Below are positions 52,919 to 63,277 of a stretch of 64,000 nt of DNA, one piece after another (within the stretch, counting starts at the first letter, position 1; each line of letters opens with the position of its first letter). Location: contig NZ_CP117452.1 in NCBI RefSeq assembly GCF_030687895.1, positions 5,006,001-5,070,000 of the forward strand, read 5' to 3'. The notes beneath the pieces are model-generated. The model was given only the letters and a program-made list of their open reading frames with translations. It had not been told where the DNA came from and did no database searches. Both the position numbers and the translations under genes were made by a program. The DNA is from Pseudomonas sp. FP198 (GTDB lineage Bacteria > Pseudomonadota > Gammaproteobacteria > Pseudomonadales > Pseudomonadaceae).

Positions 52919-53490
52919 GGCGCGGCGGGCCTACGGCGTGACAGCTGGAGGACGCTCGGATGGATGCGTACACCGCTGCGTGCCACCGAATCGAGGTTGA
53001 CCTCGAACGACACCTGTTCATCCCCGACTCGCAGGCAGAACAGGCTGCCCACGGTGCATTGGTCGCCGCCTTCGCTGATGCTCAACACCGGCTTGCCGAT
53101 CAGGGACTCAAACAATCGGGAGCGTTCGTCGTTGGTCAGCCTGCCGATGTAGACGGCATTGCAATCGCTCGCGATGCCGGGATGGTCGGCCAGCAAGCGC
53201 TGTACCGTCACAGGCCTGCCGGTGGCCTGGGCGGTGCCTTTGACCAGGTCGTCGGTGTATTGGGTCGGACCGACGATGCACAGCTGCAATTGCGTCGGTT
53301 CAACAGGCCAGCGAGCGTAGCTGAGGATCCCCAACACGACCTGGGTGACCGCTTCTGCCCGCTGTTCGGCCCGAGTGGTAGAGGTCGGCTCCTGGGCGGC
53401 AATTGCAGGCGACAGCAAGCACAGCAGACCGGCGAGCACATAATGCCTCCGGCCGTTTCCGCGCGCCGCCCCCCGAACCGCCGCTTCCAT
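52915..53490 (-). CDS. yfiR: Periplasmic repressor YfiR of the YfiN cyclase
   Basis: A 191-residue YfiR-family (DUF4154) protein with a signal peptide (HYVLAGLLCLLSPAIAAQEP, residues about 16-35). The mature part has four cysteines (LQLCIVG, ASDCNAVY, GDQCTVGSLFCLRV), which in YfiR form disulfides and sense redox state. ATG 53490 (MEAAVRG) gives the shortest sensible signal peptide; the frame opens to 53538. First gene of the yfiRNB operon. Confidence 0.9.
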   Translation of the reverse strand: MEAAVRGAARGNGRRHYVLAGLLCLLSPAIAAQEPTSTTRAEQRAEAVTQVVLGILSYARWPVEPTQLQLCIVGPTQYTDDLVKGTAQATGRPVTVQRLLADHPGIASDCNAVYIGRLTNDERSRLFESLIGKPVLSISEGGDQCTVGSLFCLRVGDEQVSFEVNLDSVARSGVRIHPSVLQLSRRRPAAP

Positions 53491-53624
53491 GGAGAATCTC
53501 TTGGTGTGGATAAGTGCGAAACGATAGCACAGTGTCAAAAAGCCAGCGAGACAGAGTCCTACGCAAATTTCCGTCAGAAAACAGACTACTCACAACCTTT
53601 TGAACAAACAGGCAAACCCGAGCT

Positions 53625-55721
53625 TCAGTCGTTTCCATCCAATTCCAGCATCAACCCGCTCAACCGCTTGACCTTGCGCCGAACCGCTTCTTCGAATATT
53701 CCCGTGCGCGGCTCTATCAGGCTGAACCACTGCTTGCCTCGGGTAATGGCGGTATACACCAGTTCCTTGGTCAAAACGGGGTTCAGGGCATCCGGAAGAA
53801 TCAGGGCCGTGTGGGTGAATTCCGACCCCTGGGACTTGTGCACCGTCATGGCGTAAACGGTTTCCACGTCATTCAGGCGGCTGGGCAGGACGAAACGCAC
53901 ACCACCCCGGCCATCGTTACGAGGAAAGGCGACACGCAGGACTTGCTTGCCAGCGTCAGGACCGTCACGCTCGGGCAACTTGAGGGCGATCCCGATATCG
54001 CCGTTCATCAATCCCAGCCCGTAGTCGTTGCGAGTCATCAGTACCGGACGCCCTTCGTACCACTGGTGATCGCTATCGATCAGGCGAGCCTTGAGCAGCG
54101 CGGCGGTGATTCTCGGGTTCAGACCCTCGACGCCCCACGGTCCCTTGCGTACGGCACAGAGCAATTGGAATTCGTCGAAGGCCGACAAGACCTCACGTGC
54201 CCAATCAGTCCAGCAACTGTCCTCCAGCGGGCGAGAAATGTCCGGACGTCGCTGTCGCAGCAGGCTCAGATAATGCCGATAGCCCTGCGGACCACCGGGT
54301 CGACCATCGAGCAACCAGCCCTCAAGCGTCCCGTCGTGCTGGCTCTTCAGCGCCAAGGAGAACAGGTCGGCATATTGGCCCTCCTCCAGCAGTTGACGAG
54401 CTTCTTCAGGCTGCTGTCGATTGACCCGTCGGGCCAGTTGGCCGATACCGCTGCCTTCGCCAAAGCGCCGGGAATGCCTGAGCATCACCACTTGCTGCGC
54501 AAGGGGATGAGTGTCGTCAAGATCCTGTTTCAGATCGCTCGCCGCCAGGCTCTCGCCGCTGACGGACTCGAGCCAGGCGCGCGTCTGTGGGCTGTACCAG
54601 CCGTCCTCGGCATCCCGACACAGATCCCCCAGTACCGCGCCGGCCTCCACGGAAGCCAACTGGTCCTTGTCGCCCAACAAAATCAACCGCGCATGGGACG
54701 GCAGCGCGTCCAACAGATTGGCCATCATTTCCAGATCGATCATGGACGCCTCATCGACCACCAGCACATCCAACGGCAATCGATTGCCACGATGGTGGCG
54801 AAAATGTCGGGTGCCAGGACGACTGCCGAGCAGGCGATGCACCGTGGTGACGTCGCAGGGAATTTTTTCGCGCACGGCGTCGATCACATCCAGCGTCCGG
54901 ACTTGTTGGCTGATCGACTCGGTCAACCGCGCAGCGGCCTTGCCGGTCGGTGCGGCCAGGCGAATCCGCAGCGGTTTCCCCGCCTCGACGGCAGGTGCCT
55001 GCAGCAAGGCAAGCAAGCGCACGACCGTGGTGGTCTTGCCCGTGCCCGGGCCGCCGGTAACGATGCTGAAAGCGCTCCGCGTCGCCAGCGCGCAAGCCAG
55101 CTTCTGCCAGTCGATCGGGCCGGTCGTGCTGGCCGGCCCGAACAGTCCGTCCAGACGCTCGCGCAGATCATCAGGGGCGCTTTCCTGTTCGGCCAGGCGT
55201 TGACGCAACGCCGCGTCGATCCGTCGCTCGTAGCCCCAGTAACGACGCAGGTAAAGCCGTTTGCCGGACAATACCATTGGCCGCTGCTGCGCCTCTTCGC
55301 TGTCATCGACCGCCAGGGCCACGAGGCGGCTGGACGCCAGGACCTTGCACCAATGGGCACCGTCCAGCGTTCTCAATATCTGCGAAGGCAACAGCATCAC
55401 GCCCGTCTGCAGGTCGCCCTCGGGGGGCAGTGACAGGGCGAAATCAGGTTCCTTGAGTGTCTCGAACAGGTCCAGGCAAACATGCCCATGGCCCAGTTGG
55501 TGGCTGGTCAGCGCAGCCGCCAGCAATACCAGCGGATCATCGTCAGGCGACAATTCATGGAGGAACACCACGAATGCCTTGTCCAGGGCCCGCAACCAGC
55601 CACGTTCCACCCAGCGCGTGAGCAACAGCAGCAGATCCTCTGCACGACTCAGGGGCGCCAGGTCGACGAGCCCTTCGTCGTCGAGCGATTGAGGCAGCAG
55701 GTCGGCAAAGGAGCGACTCAT
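53625..55721 (-). CDS. recD: RecD, alpha subunit of exonuclease V
   Basis: The 698-residue SF1B helicase has Walker A VTGGPGTGKTTTVVRLLALL near residue 222, VLVVDEASMIDLEMMANLLD (motif II) near 320, and the C-terminal motifs MTVHKSQGSEFTHTALILP near 640 and VYTAITRGKQW. It is the 5'-3' motor of the RecBCD complex. ATG 55721 overlaps the recB stop (TATGAG). The length is close to the Pseudomonas RecD norm. No SSB-type accessory gene follows. Confidence 0.95.
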   Translation of the reverse strand: MSRSFADLLPQSLDDEGLVDLAPLSRAEDLLLLLTRWVERGWLRALDKAFVVFLHELSPDDDPLVLLAAALTSHQLGHGHVCLDLFETLKEPDFALSLPPEGDLQTGVMLLPSQILRTLDGAHWCKVLASSRLVALAVDDSEEAQQRPMVLSGKRLYLRRYWGYERRIDAALRQRLAEQESAPDDLRERLDGLFGPASTTGPIDWQKLACALATRSAFSIVTGGPGTGKTTTVVRLLALLQAPAVEAGKPLRIRLAAPTGKAAARLTESISQQVRTLDVIDAVREKIPCDVTTVHRLLGSRPGTRHFRHHRGNRLPLDVLVVDEASMIDLEMMANLLDALPSHARLILLGDKDQLASVEAGAVLGDLCRDAEDGWYSPQTRAWLESVSGESLAASDLKQDLDDTHPLAQQVVMLRHSRRFGEGSGIGQLARRVNRQQPEEARQLLEEGQYADLFSLALKSQHDGTLEGWLLDGRPGGPQGYRHYLSLLRQRRPDISRPLEDSCWTDWAREVLSAFDEFQLLCAVRKGPWGVEGLNPRITAALLKARLIDSDHQWYEGRPVLMTRNDYGLGLMNGDIGIALKLPERDGPDAGKQVLRVAFPRNDGRGGVRFVLPSRLNDVETVYAMTVHKSQGSEFTHTALILPDALNPVLTKELVYTAITRGKQWFSLIEPRTGIFEEAVRRKVKRLSGLMLELDGND

Positions 55722-58700
55722 AACAATTCTCCTTGCACCCATGCCGGCTCGGCCTTGGGCGCGGGTGCTCCCTGGAACAGGCGGTCAAGCTGTTCGATCA
55801 ATGCCCGAGGGGGCTTGGTGAAAAACACGCCCTGGCTGGCTGCACGCGTGCCGCGCAGGAAAAGATACAACGCGCCACCGACATGCCGGTCGTAGTCATA
55901 GTCTGGCAGGCGCGCCTTGAGCTGGCGATGCAGGGCCAACAGGTACAGCGTGTATTGCAGGTCGTAACGATTGTCCAGGATCGATTGCTCCATGGCTTGA
56001 GCGGTGTAGGCCATGTCATCGGCGCCCAGCCAGTTGGATTTGTAGTCAGCCACGTAATACCGGCCGTCATGCTCGAAGGTCAGGTCGATGAAGCCCTTGA
56101 ACATTCCGTTGAGCAGTGCCGGTTCTGCGGCGACACGAGCCACGCCACCGTGGGTTGACTGGCAAACCAGCTCATCAAGCTTGAGCACATCAACCTTGTG
56201 ACTGGCGAACCAGAACTCCATCTCGACCTGGAATTGGCTCAACCGGGCCAGTACCACCGGAGGCTGCCCGTCACCGATCTGCAAGGGCGTCGTGACCAGG
56301 TGCTGCAACCAGTCTCCAAGGGTGCTGATCCAGCCTTTCCAGCCGCGGCGGTTGCAACGTCGCGCGATGGCATCTTCGATGGCCGTTGGCGAGGCGCTGA
56401 ATCCTTCGCCGGCGGCCCATTCCAAAAGACCATGGAGAAACGTACCGGGGTTGGGACCGCGGGGGAAACGATGGATATCACCGCCGACGGCGATGACTTC
56501 CCTGGGAGCGTCGGGATCAAGCCGTTCGTCATCGAACATTTTCTGCGCCTGCGGGTTTTCCGGCGCGGAATCGGTGCCGGCGCTGAGACTTTCTCCAAAG
56601 CGCAGCGCGCTGTACGAAGCGATCCACCAGTTCTCGCTGGCTTTACGTACTGGAAGCAAGGGTTCAAGCAACACCGCATCATTACGTGGGGGTCGATAGT
56701 GCTGATCGTTGGCCTCCGGCATGTCCTGGCAGCTCACCGCCTCGCTACCCTGCTGCAGATCTTCCAGCCAACGTCTCAACGCCACCGACTCGGTCAACGG
56801 CGCACCACCGCCCAACAGATACCCCAGCGCAGACAGATGCAGGATCGAGCGGCTGTTACTGCCTCGCTTGAGATCGGCCACACCTAACCAGCAGGCATGC
56901 TGCGCACGGGTAAGCGCCACGTATAGAAGCCGAAGATCCTCGGCCAGGCGCTCGTCGTCGGCCTTGGCGATCAACTCGGGGCTGGGCGTAAGACTGATTT
57001 GCGCATGACCGGCTTCGTCGTGGCAATGCAACGGCAATCGGGTGCCGTCCACCGGTTTCGTCGAGCATATGAACGGCAGGAAGACCAACGGATATTCAAG
57101 CCCCTTGGATTTATGGATCGTGACCACCTTGACCAGTTGCTCGTCGCTTTCCAGGCGCAGGATCTGTTCCTCTCCCGCCTGCCCGGTCAATGCAAGGTGT
57201 TCGGACAGATAGCGAATCAAGGCCTGCTCGCCATCCAGCTCGACGGCGGCCTGCTGCAACAGCTCGCACAGATGCAACAGGTTGGTCAGCACCCGCTCGC
57301 CATCGCCACGCATCATCAAGGCCTGGTGCAGCTTGAATTCATGCAGCAGGCGCCTCAGCATGGGCAGCACGCCCTGGGTGCGCCAGACCACCCGATAGCT
57401 ACGGAACTGCATGACTCGACGTTCCCAGGCCAACTCGTCCTGGTTGAGGCGCTCCAGTTCTGCAAGCGGCAGATTCAGGGTGACGCTGGCCAGCGCAGCT
57501 CGCAGCGGCCGCTCGACGTCCGGCTCGGCGCAAGCCTTGAGCCAGGCCAGTAAATCCCTTGCCTCCTGCGAGGCGAAGACCGAGTCCTTATCGGATAGAT
57601 AAACGCTGCGCACACCCCGTGCCGACAACTCGTTTCGCACGGCCTGCGCTTCCTTGCCATCACGCACCAGGATGGCGATATCCGCCGGTCGAAGCCCCAG
57701 TAACATTTCCCCATTACCAACGAAGCCATCGTGCCCTGACTGGCCACCATTGAGCAGCGCCGTGATTTCACTGGCGCAGGCCACGGCCATCTGCTGTCGA
57801 TACACCGCTCCGGAGAGCGGCTGGTCCGAAGCCAGGTGCCAGATATTCAAGGCCGCGACCGTCCGCCCCGCAAGCTGCAAGGATTCCTTGCGGCCCTGGG
57901 AGTCGACCGGCAGGAATGGCACCGGATTCTCACCCGATGGCTCGCGGAACAGAAAAGCCCCGCGCCCATTCAGCCGCGATTCGGCGTATTGAAAAATATG
58001 GTTTACGGCGCCGACCATGGCATGGCTGGAACGGAAATTGGTCCCCAGCGTATGCAACCTGCCGGCAGTAGCTTCGCGGGCGCGCAGGTAGGTGTAGATG
58101 TCGGCGCCGCGAAACGCATAAATGGCCTGTTTCGGATCCCCGATCAGGAACAACCCCGTTTCAGGATCGTTGTCGCCAATGCGATAGATACTTTCGAAGA
58201 TCCGGTATTGGACCGGGTCGGTGTCTTGGAACTCGTCAATCAGCGCAACCGGAAACTGCTCGCGAATCAGGCTCGCCAGGCGCTCCCCTCCTTCAGCCTG
58301 CAAAGCTGCGTCCAGGCGCAGCAGCATGTCGTCGAATCCCATTTCCGCCCGGCGCCGCTTCTCCGCCTCGAAGCGCGCCCCGACCCACTGCGCAGCATGC
58401 TGCAGCACCGCAGCGTCAGGTGTGGGCAAGGCATCCAGGCCAGCTTTCAGGCCCGCCATGGCGTCCAGCCCTGGGTGGCTGGGCACGTCGCCCTTCCAGG
58501 CCTCGGCCATGCCTTCGGGCGTCAAGCGCGTGAAGCCGGTGCCGATGTCGAGCAACTCCAGGCTCTCGTCTTCAACCCATGCAGATATCTTCTGAAACCA
58601 TGGCTCGAAGTAACGAGCCTGCATCTTGCGTCCGTCAACGGTTTTATTGGCTACGCCTTGCTGGCAGATCTCCAGCAACTCCACCGCCCACTGCCGCCAG

Positions 58701-59407
58701 GGCGCCTTGAGATCGAGCAAGGCTGCGCTGCGCTCGCGCAGGGATGTGGCGATGAGTTCCGCCGGTTCAAGCGCCTCGTCACCACCTCGCGAGCTGGCAA
58801 ACAACCCCCTCACCCGTGGCAACAACGCAGCAGGACCGCCCCAGTGCGCTCGCACCCAGTCCAGTGCCTCACCCTCCATCGAGTAGCAGAACAATCGCCA
58901 ATAATCGCGCAGCACCTCGCCGAGCAATTCGCTGTGGTCGGTTTCCAGGGTCTGGGTGAACAGGCTGCCACTGTCAAAGGCATGCTCACGGAGCATCCGC
59001 TGGCACCAGCTGTGGATCGTCGAAACGGCTGCTTCATCCATCCATTGCGCGGCGATATCCAGCCGATTCGCACAGCCAGGCCATTGCCCCTTATCAAACT
59101 CATCACGCAATGCGTTTATCAACGCGTCGGGAGCGGGAATCTCGTCACGAAAAAAACGCGCCGCTTCAGCCAGGCGGGTGCGGATGCGTTCGCGCAATTC
59201 CTTGGTGGCAGCGTCGGTGAAAGTCACCACCAGTATCTGCGGAGGAAGCAGCTCACGGCCAAAGCCGCCCGTCGAGCCGCCATGGCCCAGCACCAGGCGC
59301 AAGTACAACGCCGAGATGGTAAAGGTCTTGCCAGTACCGGCGCTGGCTTCGATCAATTGACTGCCACGTAGTGGGAAAGCCAGCGCCAAGGGTGTTTGTC
59401 GACTCAT
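55718..59407 (-). CDS. recB: RecB, helicase-nuclease beta subunit of exonuclease V
   Basis: The 1229-residue protein has a UvrD-type SF1A helicase core. Walker A is in LIEASAGTGKTFTISALYLR at residues 18-37, VALIDEFQDTDPVQYRIFES (motif II) lies near 385, and VVTIHKSKGLEYPLVFLPFI near 760. The C-terminal RecB nuclease has FKGFIDLTFEHDGRYYVADY followed by KSNWLG near 1115. It is the 3'-5' motor and nuclease of RecBCD. The ATG overlaps the recC stop by 4 bp. Confidence 0.96.
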   Translation of the reverse strand: MSRQTPLALAFPLRGSQLIEASAGTGKTFTISALYLRLVLGHGGSTGGFGRELLPPQILVVTFTDAATKELRERIRTRLAEAARFFRDEIPAPDALINALRDEFDKGQWPGCANRLDIAAQWMDEAAVSTIHSWCQRMLREHAFDSGSLFTQTLETDHSELLGEVLRDYWRLFCYSMEGEALDWVRAHWGGPAALLPRVRGLFASSRGGDEALEPAELIATSLRERSAALLDLKAPWRQWAVELLEICQQGVANKTVDGRKMQARYFEPWFQKISAWVEDESLELLDIGTGFTRLTPEGMAEAWKGDVPSHPGLDAMAGLKAGLDALPTPDAAVLQHAAQWVGARFEAEKRRRAEMGFDDMLLRLDAALQAEGGERLASLIREQFPVALIDEFQDTDPVQYRIFESIYRIGDNDPETGLFLIGDPKQAIYAFRGADIYTYLRAREATAGRLHTLGTNFRSSHAMVGAVNHIFQYAESRLNGRGAFLFREPSGENPVPFLPVDSQGRKESLQLAGRTVAALNIWHLASDQPLSGAVYRQQMAVACASEITALLNGGQSGHDGFVGNGEMLLGLRPADIAILVRDGKEAQAVRNELSARGVRSVYLSDKDSVFASQEARDLLAWLKACAEPDVERPLRAALASVTLNLPLAELERLNQDELAWERRVMQFRSYRVVWRTQGVLPMLRRLLHEFKLHQALMMRGDGERVLTNLLHLCELLQQAAVELDGEQALIRYLSEHLALTGQAGEEQILRLESDEQLVKVVTIHKSKGLEYPLVFLPFICSTKPVDGTRLPLHCHDEAGHAQISLTPSPELIAKADDERLAEDLRLLYVALTRAQHACWLGVADLKRGSNSRSILHLSALGYLLGGGAPLTESVALRRWLEDLQQGSEAVSCQDMPEANDQHYRPPRNDAVLLEPLLPVRKASENWWIASYSALRFGESLSAGTDSAPENPQAQKMFDDERLDPDAPREVIAVGGDIHRFPRGPNPGTFLHGLLEWAAGEGFSASPTAIEDAIARRCNRRGWKGWISTLGDWLQHLVTTPLQIGDGQPPVVLARLSQFQVEMEFWFASHKVDVLKLDELVCQSTHGGVARVAAEPALLNGMFKGFIDLTFEHDGRYYVADYKSNWLGADDMAYTAQAMEQSILDNRYDLQYTLYLLALHRQLKARLPDYDYDRHVGGALYLFLRGTRAASQGVFFTKPPRALIEQLDRLFQGAPAPKAEPAWVQGELL

Positions 59408-62400
59408 GAATGCGCTTCCTCACCCGCCAACGAACGCCACGGTGCTTCCAGAAGCGGTCGATAGAGCGCGTCACACCAGTCGGGGAATGTGTCGTCAGCG
59501 ATAAGCGCATCGAAGTCGGCATATTGCCGAGCCAAGGCGGGGCTTTCGCGCCGCTCGCCTTCAGACGTCAGCCCATCGCCTTCGTAGGCTTTTCGAGCAG
59601 CCGATTCGGCTTTGTCCGGATCACTCTGACCGAGCCAGGCGAAGGCGGTCTTCACTGCGATTGGCAGCGGTTGGCGCATGCCAGCCTGCCAGGCTTGCAA
59701 CAAATCGCCGAGCAGGTTGCGGGCTACCGGCTCGTCAAAAGGATTCAGCAGCAAGCTGTCATCGCTGGCGACCAATGCCGTCGTCATCGACAGACCGTTG
59801 GCGCAAGCCACGAGATGGTTCACCCAGGGTCGTATCAAGCGGTGCCATTTCCGGGTCCTGGTAGAACCGATACTGTTAGGAATCGCGGTGATGGCGAGGA
59901 CCGCACCATCGGAGCGCTGGTGCAGACCGCTGAGCCAACCTTCAATGTTCACACCGTGTAATTGCAGGCTGACGGGTACGGCACTGGTCAGCGGAGTCGG
60001 CCATAGCGCCAGAAGTTGCTGGTAGCGTTGCAGCAGATCAGGCAGCGGCTCGATCAATTCACGCTGCATACATTGGCCAAAGCCAGCCATGGGTAACAGG
60101 CCGCTGTTCTGAAGCCTCCTGGCGTGGGCCTCCAATGCAAGGTCCGCTTGGTCAAGGCGAACAAGGGCAGCCTCGAGCAGACTGTCGCTCAGGCTATAGC
60201 GCTGCAGGGCATTCAGGATAAAAGGTTCGTCGTCCGCCAATGGGGCTTCGAGAGGCTCAAAGAACACCTTGAGTCGCTGGCTGAAAAAATGCCGGACAGG
60301 ATTACGCAGGAAATCCTGCAACTGACCTATCCCCAGGGGCTCCTCCTGAACGTAGGGCTCCAAGGCCCCAGGCTTGCCAGCATCCTCATGAACTTCATGA
60401 AGTCCTCGCCATTCGCTGGCATAGCTGAACAGCTCATCGCCCTGGTAGAAATAACGAGCGCTGAACGGTTGCAGGGGGTGCTCCTGGGTCAGCGCTTCAA
60501 GAAGGTCGCCATGGCCACCCGCCAACTGCCAGCCACTTGCGAGATGATCGCGCAACTGGCCGACCAGGACTGAGGCAGGCCGCTCACTGTTGTCGCGGAT
60601 GCTGCGCCCGACCCAACTGATGTAGAGTTTTTCTCGCGCAGAAAGCAGCGCCTCCAACAGCAGGTAGCGATCGTCCTCTCGTCGAGAGCGATCCCCCGGT
60701 CGATAATCACTGCCCATGAGATCGAAATCCAATGGCGGTTGAGCCCGCGGGTAATCACCATCGTTCATGCCCAACAGGCAGACCAGCTTGAAGGGGATCG
60801 CCCGCATCGGCATCAGGGTACAAAAATTGACCGCACCGGCGAGGAACCGCTGGGACAGTCGCCCTTGATCCAGCCCCGCCAGCCAGGCCTCTCTGACAAC
60901 CGTCAACGGCAGCTCGTCGTGCAGGCCGACCGACTCGCAGGTTTCCAACCAGCTTTCACGCAAGTCCTCGAGCTGGGCCAGCAGATAATCGTCATGCTCG
61001 TTGCTCGCCAGAAAGAACAACTGCATCAGATCATGCAGGCGCGTCCCCCAGTCCTGAGGTGAGGCGGGTTGACTGAGCGCCTGGTAAGCAACCTCCAGGG
61101 CATCGAGCAACGCAACCAACGGACCGATCAATGCGGCATCCAGGCCGCCGATTTCATCATAGGGCTCTATGCCTTCAAAGGCTTGCGAATCACCGACGGC
61201 ATACCCCAACAACATGCGACGCAGGCCGAAACGCCAACTGTTTTGCTCCAACTCCGCGGGCAAGCCCAGCCCGGCTCGGTGCTCGGCGCTTATCCCCCAA
61301 CGGATGCCAGCGCCCTCGATCCAACGGTGCAGTGTCGGTAAATCGGCCTCATCAATGCCAAATCGTTCGCGCAATGCCGGGACGTCCAGCAAATCAAGGA
61401 TTTCGCTGACGGGAAAACGGCTATCGGGAAGTTTCAGCAAATGCTCGACGGCAATCAGCAGCGGATCGCGTCCGCGCTGACCTTGGTCCGTCAGGGTGAA
61501 TGGGATGAAGCGGGGATCGATCCGGTCGAGTTGGCCGAATACCGCGCGAATATGCGGCGCATAACTGTCGATGTCCGGGACCATGACGATGATATCCCGA
61601 GGGCGTAACGCCGGGTCCTTGCTGAAATGGGCAAGCAACTGATCGTGAAGAATCTCGACTTCACGCTGGGCGCTGTGGGCGATATGGAAACGAATCGATC
61701 CGTCTCGCGTGGTATCGACCGCGGGCCATTTTTCCCGGGTTTCGCTCAGTGGCCGCAGCTCAAGAATGTCATCCTGCAACTGGCTGAGGAGCGTAGTGGG
61801 ATTGCCTTCACTGAACAGGTCGATCCGCCCTTCGCGAAATACCGAGCGATAGGTGTTTGGCTCGTCATAGCTGTCGAGCAAGTTGATATAGTCGCGCCCC
61901 TGCTTCCCCCAGGCGGCCAGCAGCGGATGAGCATGCTGATGCAGGGTTTGCGGATCCAGGACGTCCGGCATGCCGCTCTTGCGTGCCTGCCGCTTGTATT
62001 GGTGGCGAAGCAGATCCTTGTCGGCGACGATATCTGCCCAATGGTGACGGCATGGGTTATGGACGCACAGCAGAACCTGACTGAACCGTGACAGCCCAGC
62101 CAGGGCTTCGAGCGCTTGGGCGGGCAGTGAGGAAATACCGAAGACTATTACCCTTGCAGGCAGACCTTTTGGAGCGGCTTCCAGACTATTGATGCGCTCG
62201 ATGTAGCGCTGATGAACACCCGCACGGCTTTGAGCCATGCCTTGCTCTCCCACATCCAGCAATAACGCCCGCCACAATTCCGCTTGCCAGCAATTCGCCG
62301 GCGCGAGCGGCTTGATTTCACCCCGGACGTTGCGGGTCTGATGGCGCCCTTGGGCCCAGTCTTCGAGCCAGTCGGCTCGGTACACCTGATATTGGTCGAA

Positions 62401-62856
62401 CAAATCTGCAAGGCGCTCGGACAACTGGTACCGCTTGCGCAAGTCCGTGTCATGGGTCAGAAAACGCCGCAGGGGCTCGAAATGAGGCTGTTCAATCAAC
62501 TGCGGCAAGAGGCGCATCAGCCGCCATGTAAGCGGAGCCTTGTCCAGCAAGGACTTGGCTGGAATCTCGTCACGCCCGAGCACCATTCGATAGAGCTGCC
62601 ACATGAAACTGCCGGGCAACTGCACATCAATCGCAGCCGCGATGCCGCAGCCGCCCATGTCATCGTCAAGGGGATCCTCAGCCAGTGCCAGCTTCAGCCA
62701 TTGGGCAATGCCGTTGCTCTGTACGAGCGCGATTTCATTTTCAAGAGGGGCCAGCGGATAGCGCCGCATGAGGCTTATCACCAGGCTGCGCAGCTCATCA
62801 AGGCGGTTCCCGTGGACCACCATGAAAGCAGGGCTGAGGGACTTCGCGTCCGGCAT
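59404..62856 (-). CDS. recC: RecC, gamma subunit of exonuclease V
   Basis: A 1150-residue RecC: SPAFMVVHGNRLDELRSLVI near the N-terminus, ENEIALVQSNGIAQWLKLAL, PARVIVFGISSLPAQALEAL, and FKLVCLLGMNDGDYPRAQPP. RecC is an inactivated helicase-nuclease that scans the unwound strand for Chi and splits DNA. It is the first gene of recC-recB-recD. The upstream gap before it holds the rRNA terminator. Confidence 0.95.
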   Translation of the reverse strand: MPDAKSLSPAFMVVHGNRLDELRSLVISLMRRYPLAPLENEIALVQSNGIAQWLKLALAEDPLDDDMGGCGIAAAIDVQLPGSFMWQLYRMVLGRDEIPAKSLLDKAPLTWRLMRLLPQLIEQPHFEPLRRFLTHDTDLRKRYQLSERLADLFDQYQVYRADWLEDWAQGRHQTRNVRGEIKPLAPANCWQAELWRALLLDVGEQGMAQSRAGVHQRYIERINSLEAAPKGLPARVIVFGISSLPAQALEALAGLSRFSQVLLCVHNPCRHHWADIVADKDLLRHQYKRQARKSGMPDVLDPQTLHQHAHPLLAAWGKQGRDYINLLDSYDEPNTYRSVFREGRIDLFSEGNPTTLLSQLQDDILELRPLSETREKWPAVDTTRDGSIRFHIAHSAQREVEILHDQLLAHFSKDPALRPRDIIVMVPDIDSYAPHIRAVFGQLDRIDPRFIPFTLTDQGQRGRDPLLIAVEHLLKLPDSRFPVSEILDLLDVPALRERFGIDEADLPTLHRWIEGAGIRWGISAEHRAGLGLPAELEQNSWRFGLRRMLLGYAVGDSQAFEGIEPYDEIGGLDAALIGPLVALLDALEVAYQALSQPASPQDWGTRLHDLMQLFFLASNEHDDYLLAQLEDLRESWLETCESVGLHDELPLTVVREAWLAGLDQGRLSQRFLAGAVNFCTLMPMRAIPFKLVCLLGMNDGDYPRAQPPLDFDLMGSDYRPGDRSRREDDRYLLLEALLSAREKLYISWVGRSIRDNSERPASVLVGQLRDHLASGWQLAGGHGDLLEALTQEHPLQPFSARYFYQGDELFSYASEWRGLHEVHEDAGKPGALEPYVQEEPLGIGQLQDFLRNPVRHFFSQRLKVFFEPLEAPLADDEPFILNALQRYSLSDSLLEAALVRLDQADLALEAHARRLQNSGLLPMAGFGQCMQRELIEPLPDLLQRYQQLLALWPTPLTSAVPVSLQLHGVNIEGWLSGLHQRSDGAVLAITAIPNSIGSTRTRKWHRLIRPWVNHLVACANGLSMTTALVASDDSLLLNPFDEPVARNLLGDLLQAWQAGMRQPLPIAVKTAFAWLGQSDPDKAESAARKAYEGDGLTSEGERRESPALARQYADFDALIADDTFPDWCDALYRPLLEAPWRSLAGEEAHS

Positions 62857-62961
62857 AAAGGCGTCCTTGAAAAATGCAAAAGCCAGGGCGGAACCTTAGC
62901 ACTGTCGGGGGGCCGTGACAGCCGGGAGCTTTCTGCGCTTGTCGTAAGAATTTTCTTGCGG

Positions 62962-63001
62962 GCAAAACAAAACCCCTACCTGCGTCAGCAGATAGGGGTT
63001 T
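62962..63001 (-). terminator. Rho-independent terminator of the rRNA operon
   Basis: On the minus strand AAACCCCTA and TAGGGGTTT (62993-63001 with 62970-62978) form the base of a hairpin with an upper CTGC/GCAG stem and a 4-nt loop. It is followed by TTTTGTTTTG. It begins about 10 bp after the 5S rRNA 3' end. Confidence 0.88.
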
Positions 63002-63011
63002 CGGAATTTAA

Positions 63012-63127
63012 TCTTGACGATGACCTACTCTCACATGGGGAAACCCCACACTACCATCGGCGATGCATCGTTTCACTTCTGAGTTCGGGATGGGATCAGG
63101 TGGTTCCAATGCTCTATGGTCGTCAAG
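63012..63127 (-). rRNA. rrf: 5S ribosomal RNA
   Basis: The minus strand reads CTTGACGACCATAGAGCATT at the 5' side, then the conserved CCTGATCCCATCCCGAACTC and CGCCGATGGTAGTGTGGGGT, ending TAGGTCATCGTCAAG. The two ends pair. Length is about 116 nt; the end positions are good to a few bases. Confidence 0.95.
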
Positions 63128-63277
63128 AAATTCGGTAGCCAGCGCGTGCCTTGCGGTCACGTTCCAGCGAATGGGTATGCGATAGTTTGTGGGTTTGACT
63201 CGAACTTTCGGTTCATTTCGTCTTCACACACCGCAATCTGGCCTCTTTCGAGTCTACAGATTGCTTGGGTGTTATAT
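63128..63277 (-). other. 23S-5S spacer of the rRNA operon
   Basis: 150 bp of spacer with no tRNA gene. Confidence 0.8.

Noticed and set aside
53811-55433. Plus-strand open frame of 540 codons opposite recD
   Set aside because: Shadow of recD; no domain recognisable and no ribosome site.
57836-59371. Plus-strand open frame of 511 codons opposite recB
   Set aside because: Shadow of recB, low-complexity translation.
63128-63277. Possible tRNA gene in the 23S-5S spacer
   Set aside because: No tRNA-like arms or T-loop sequence were found.
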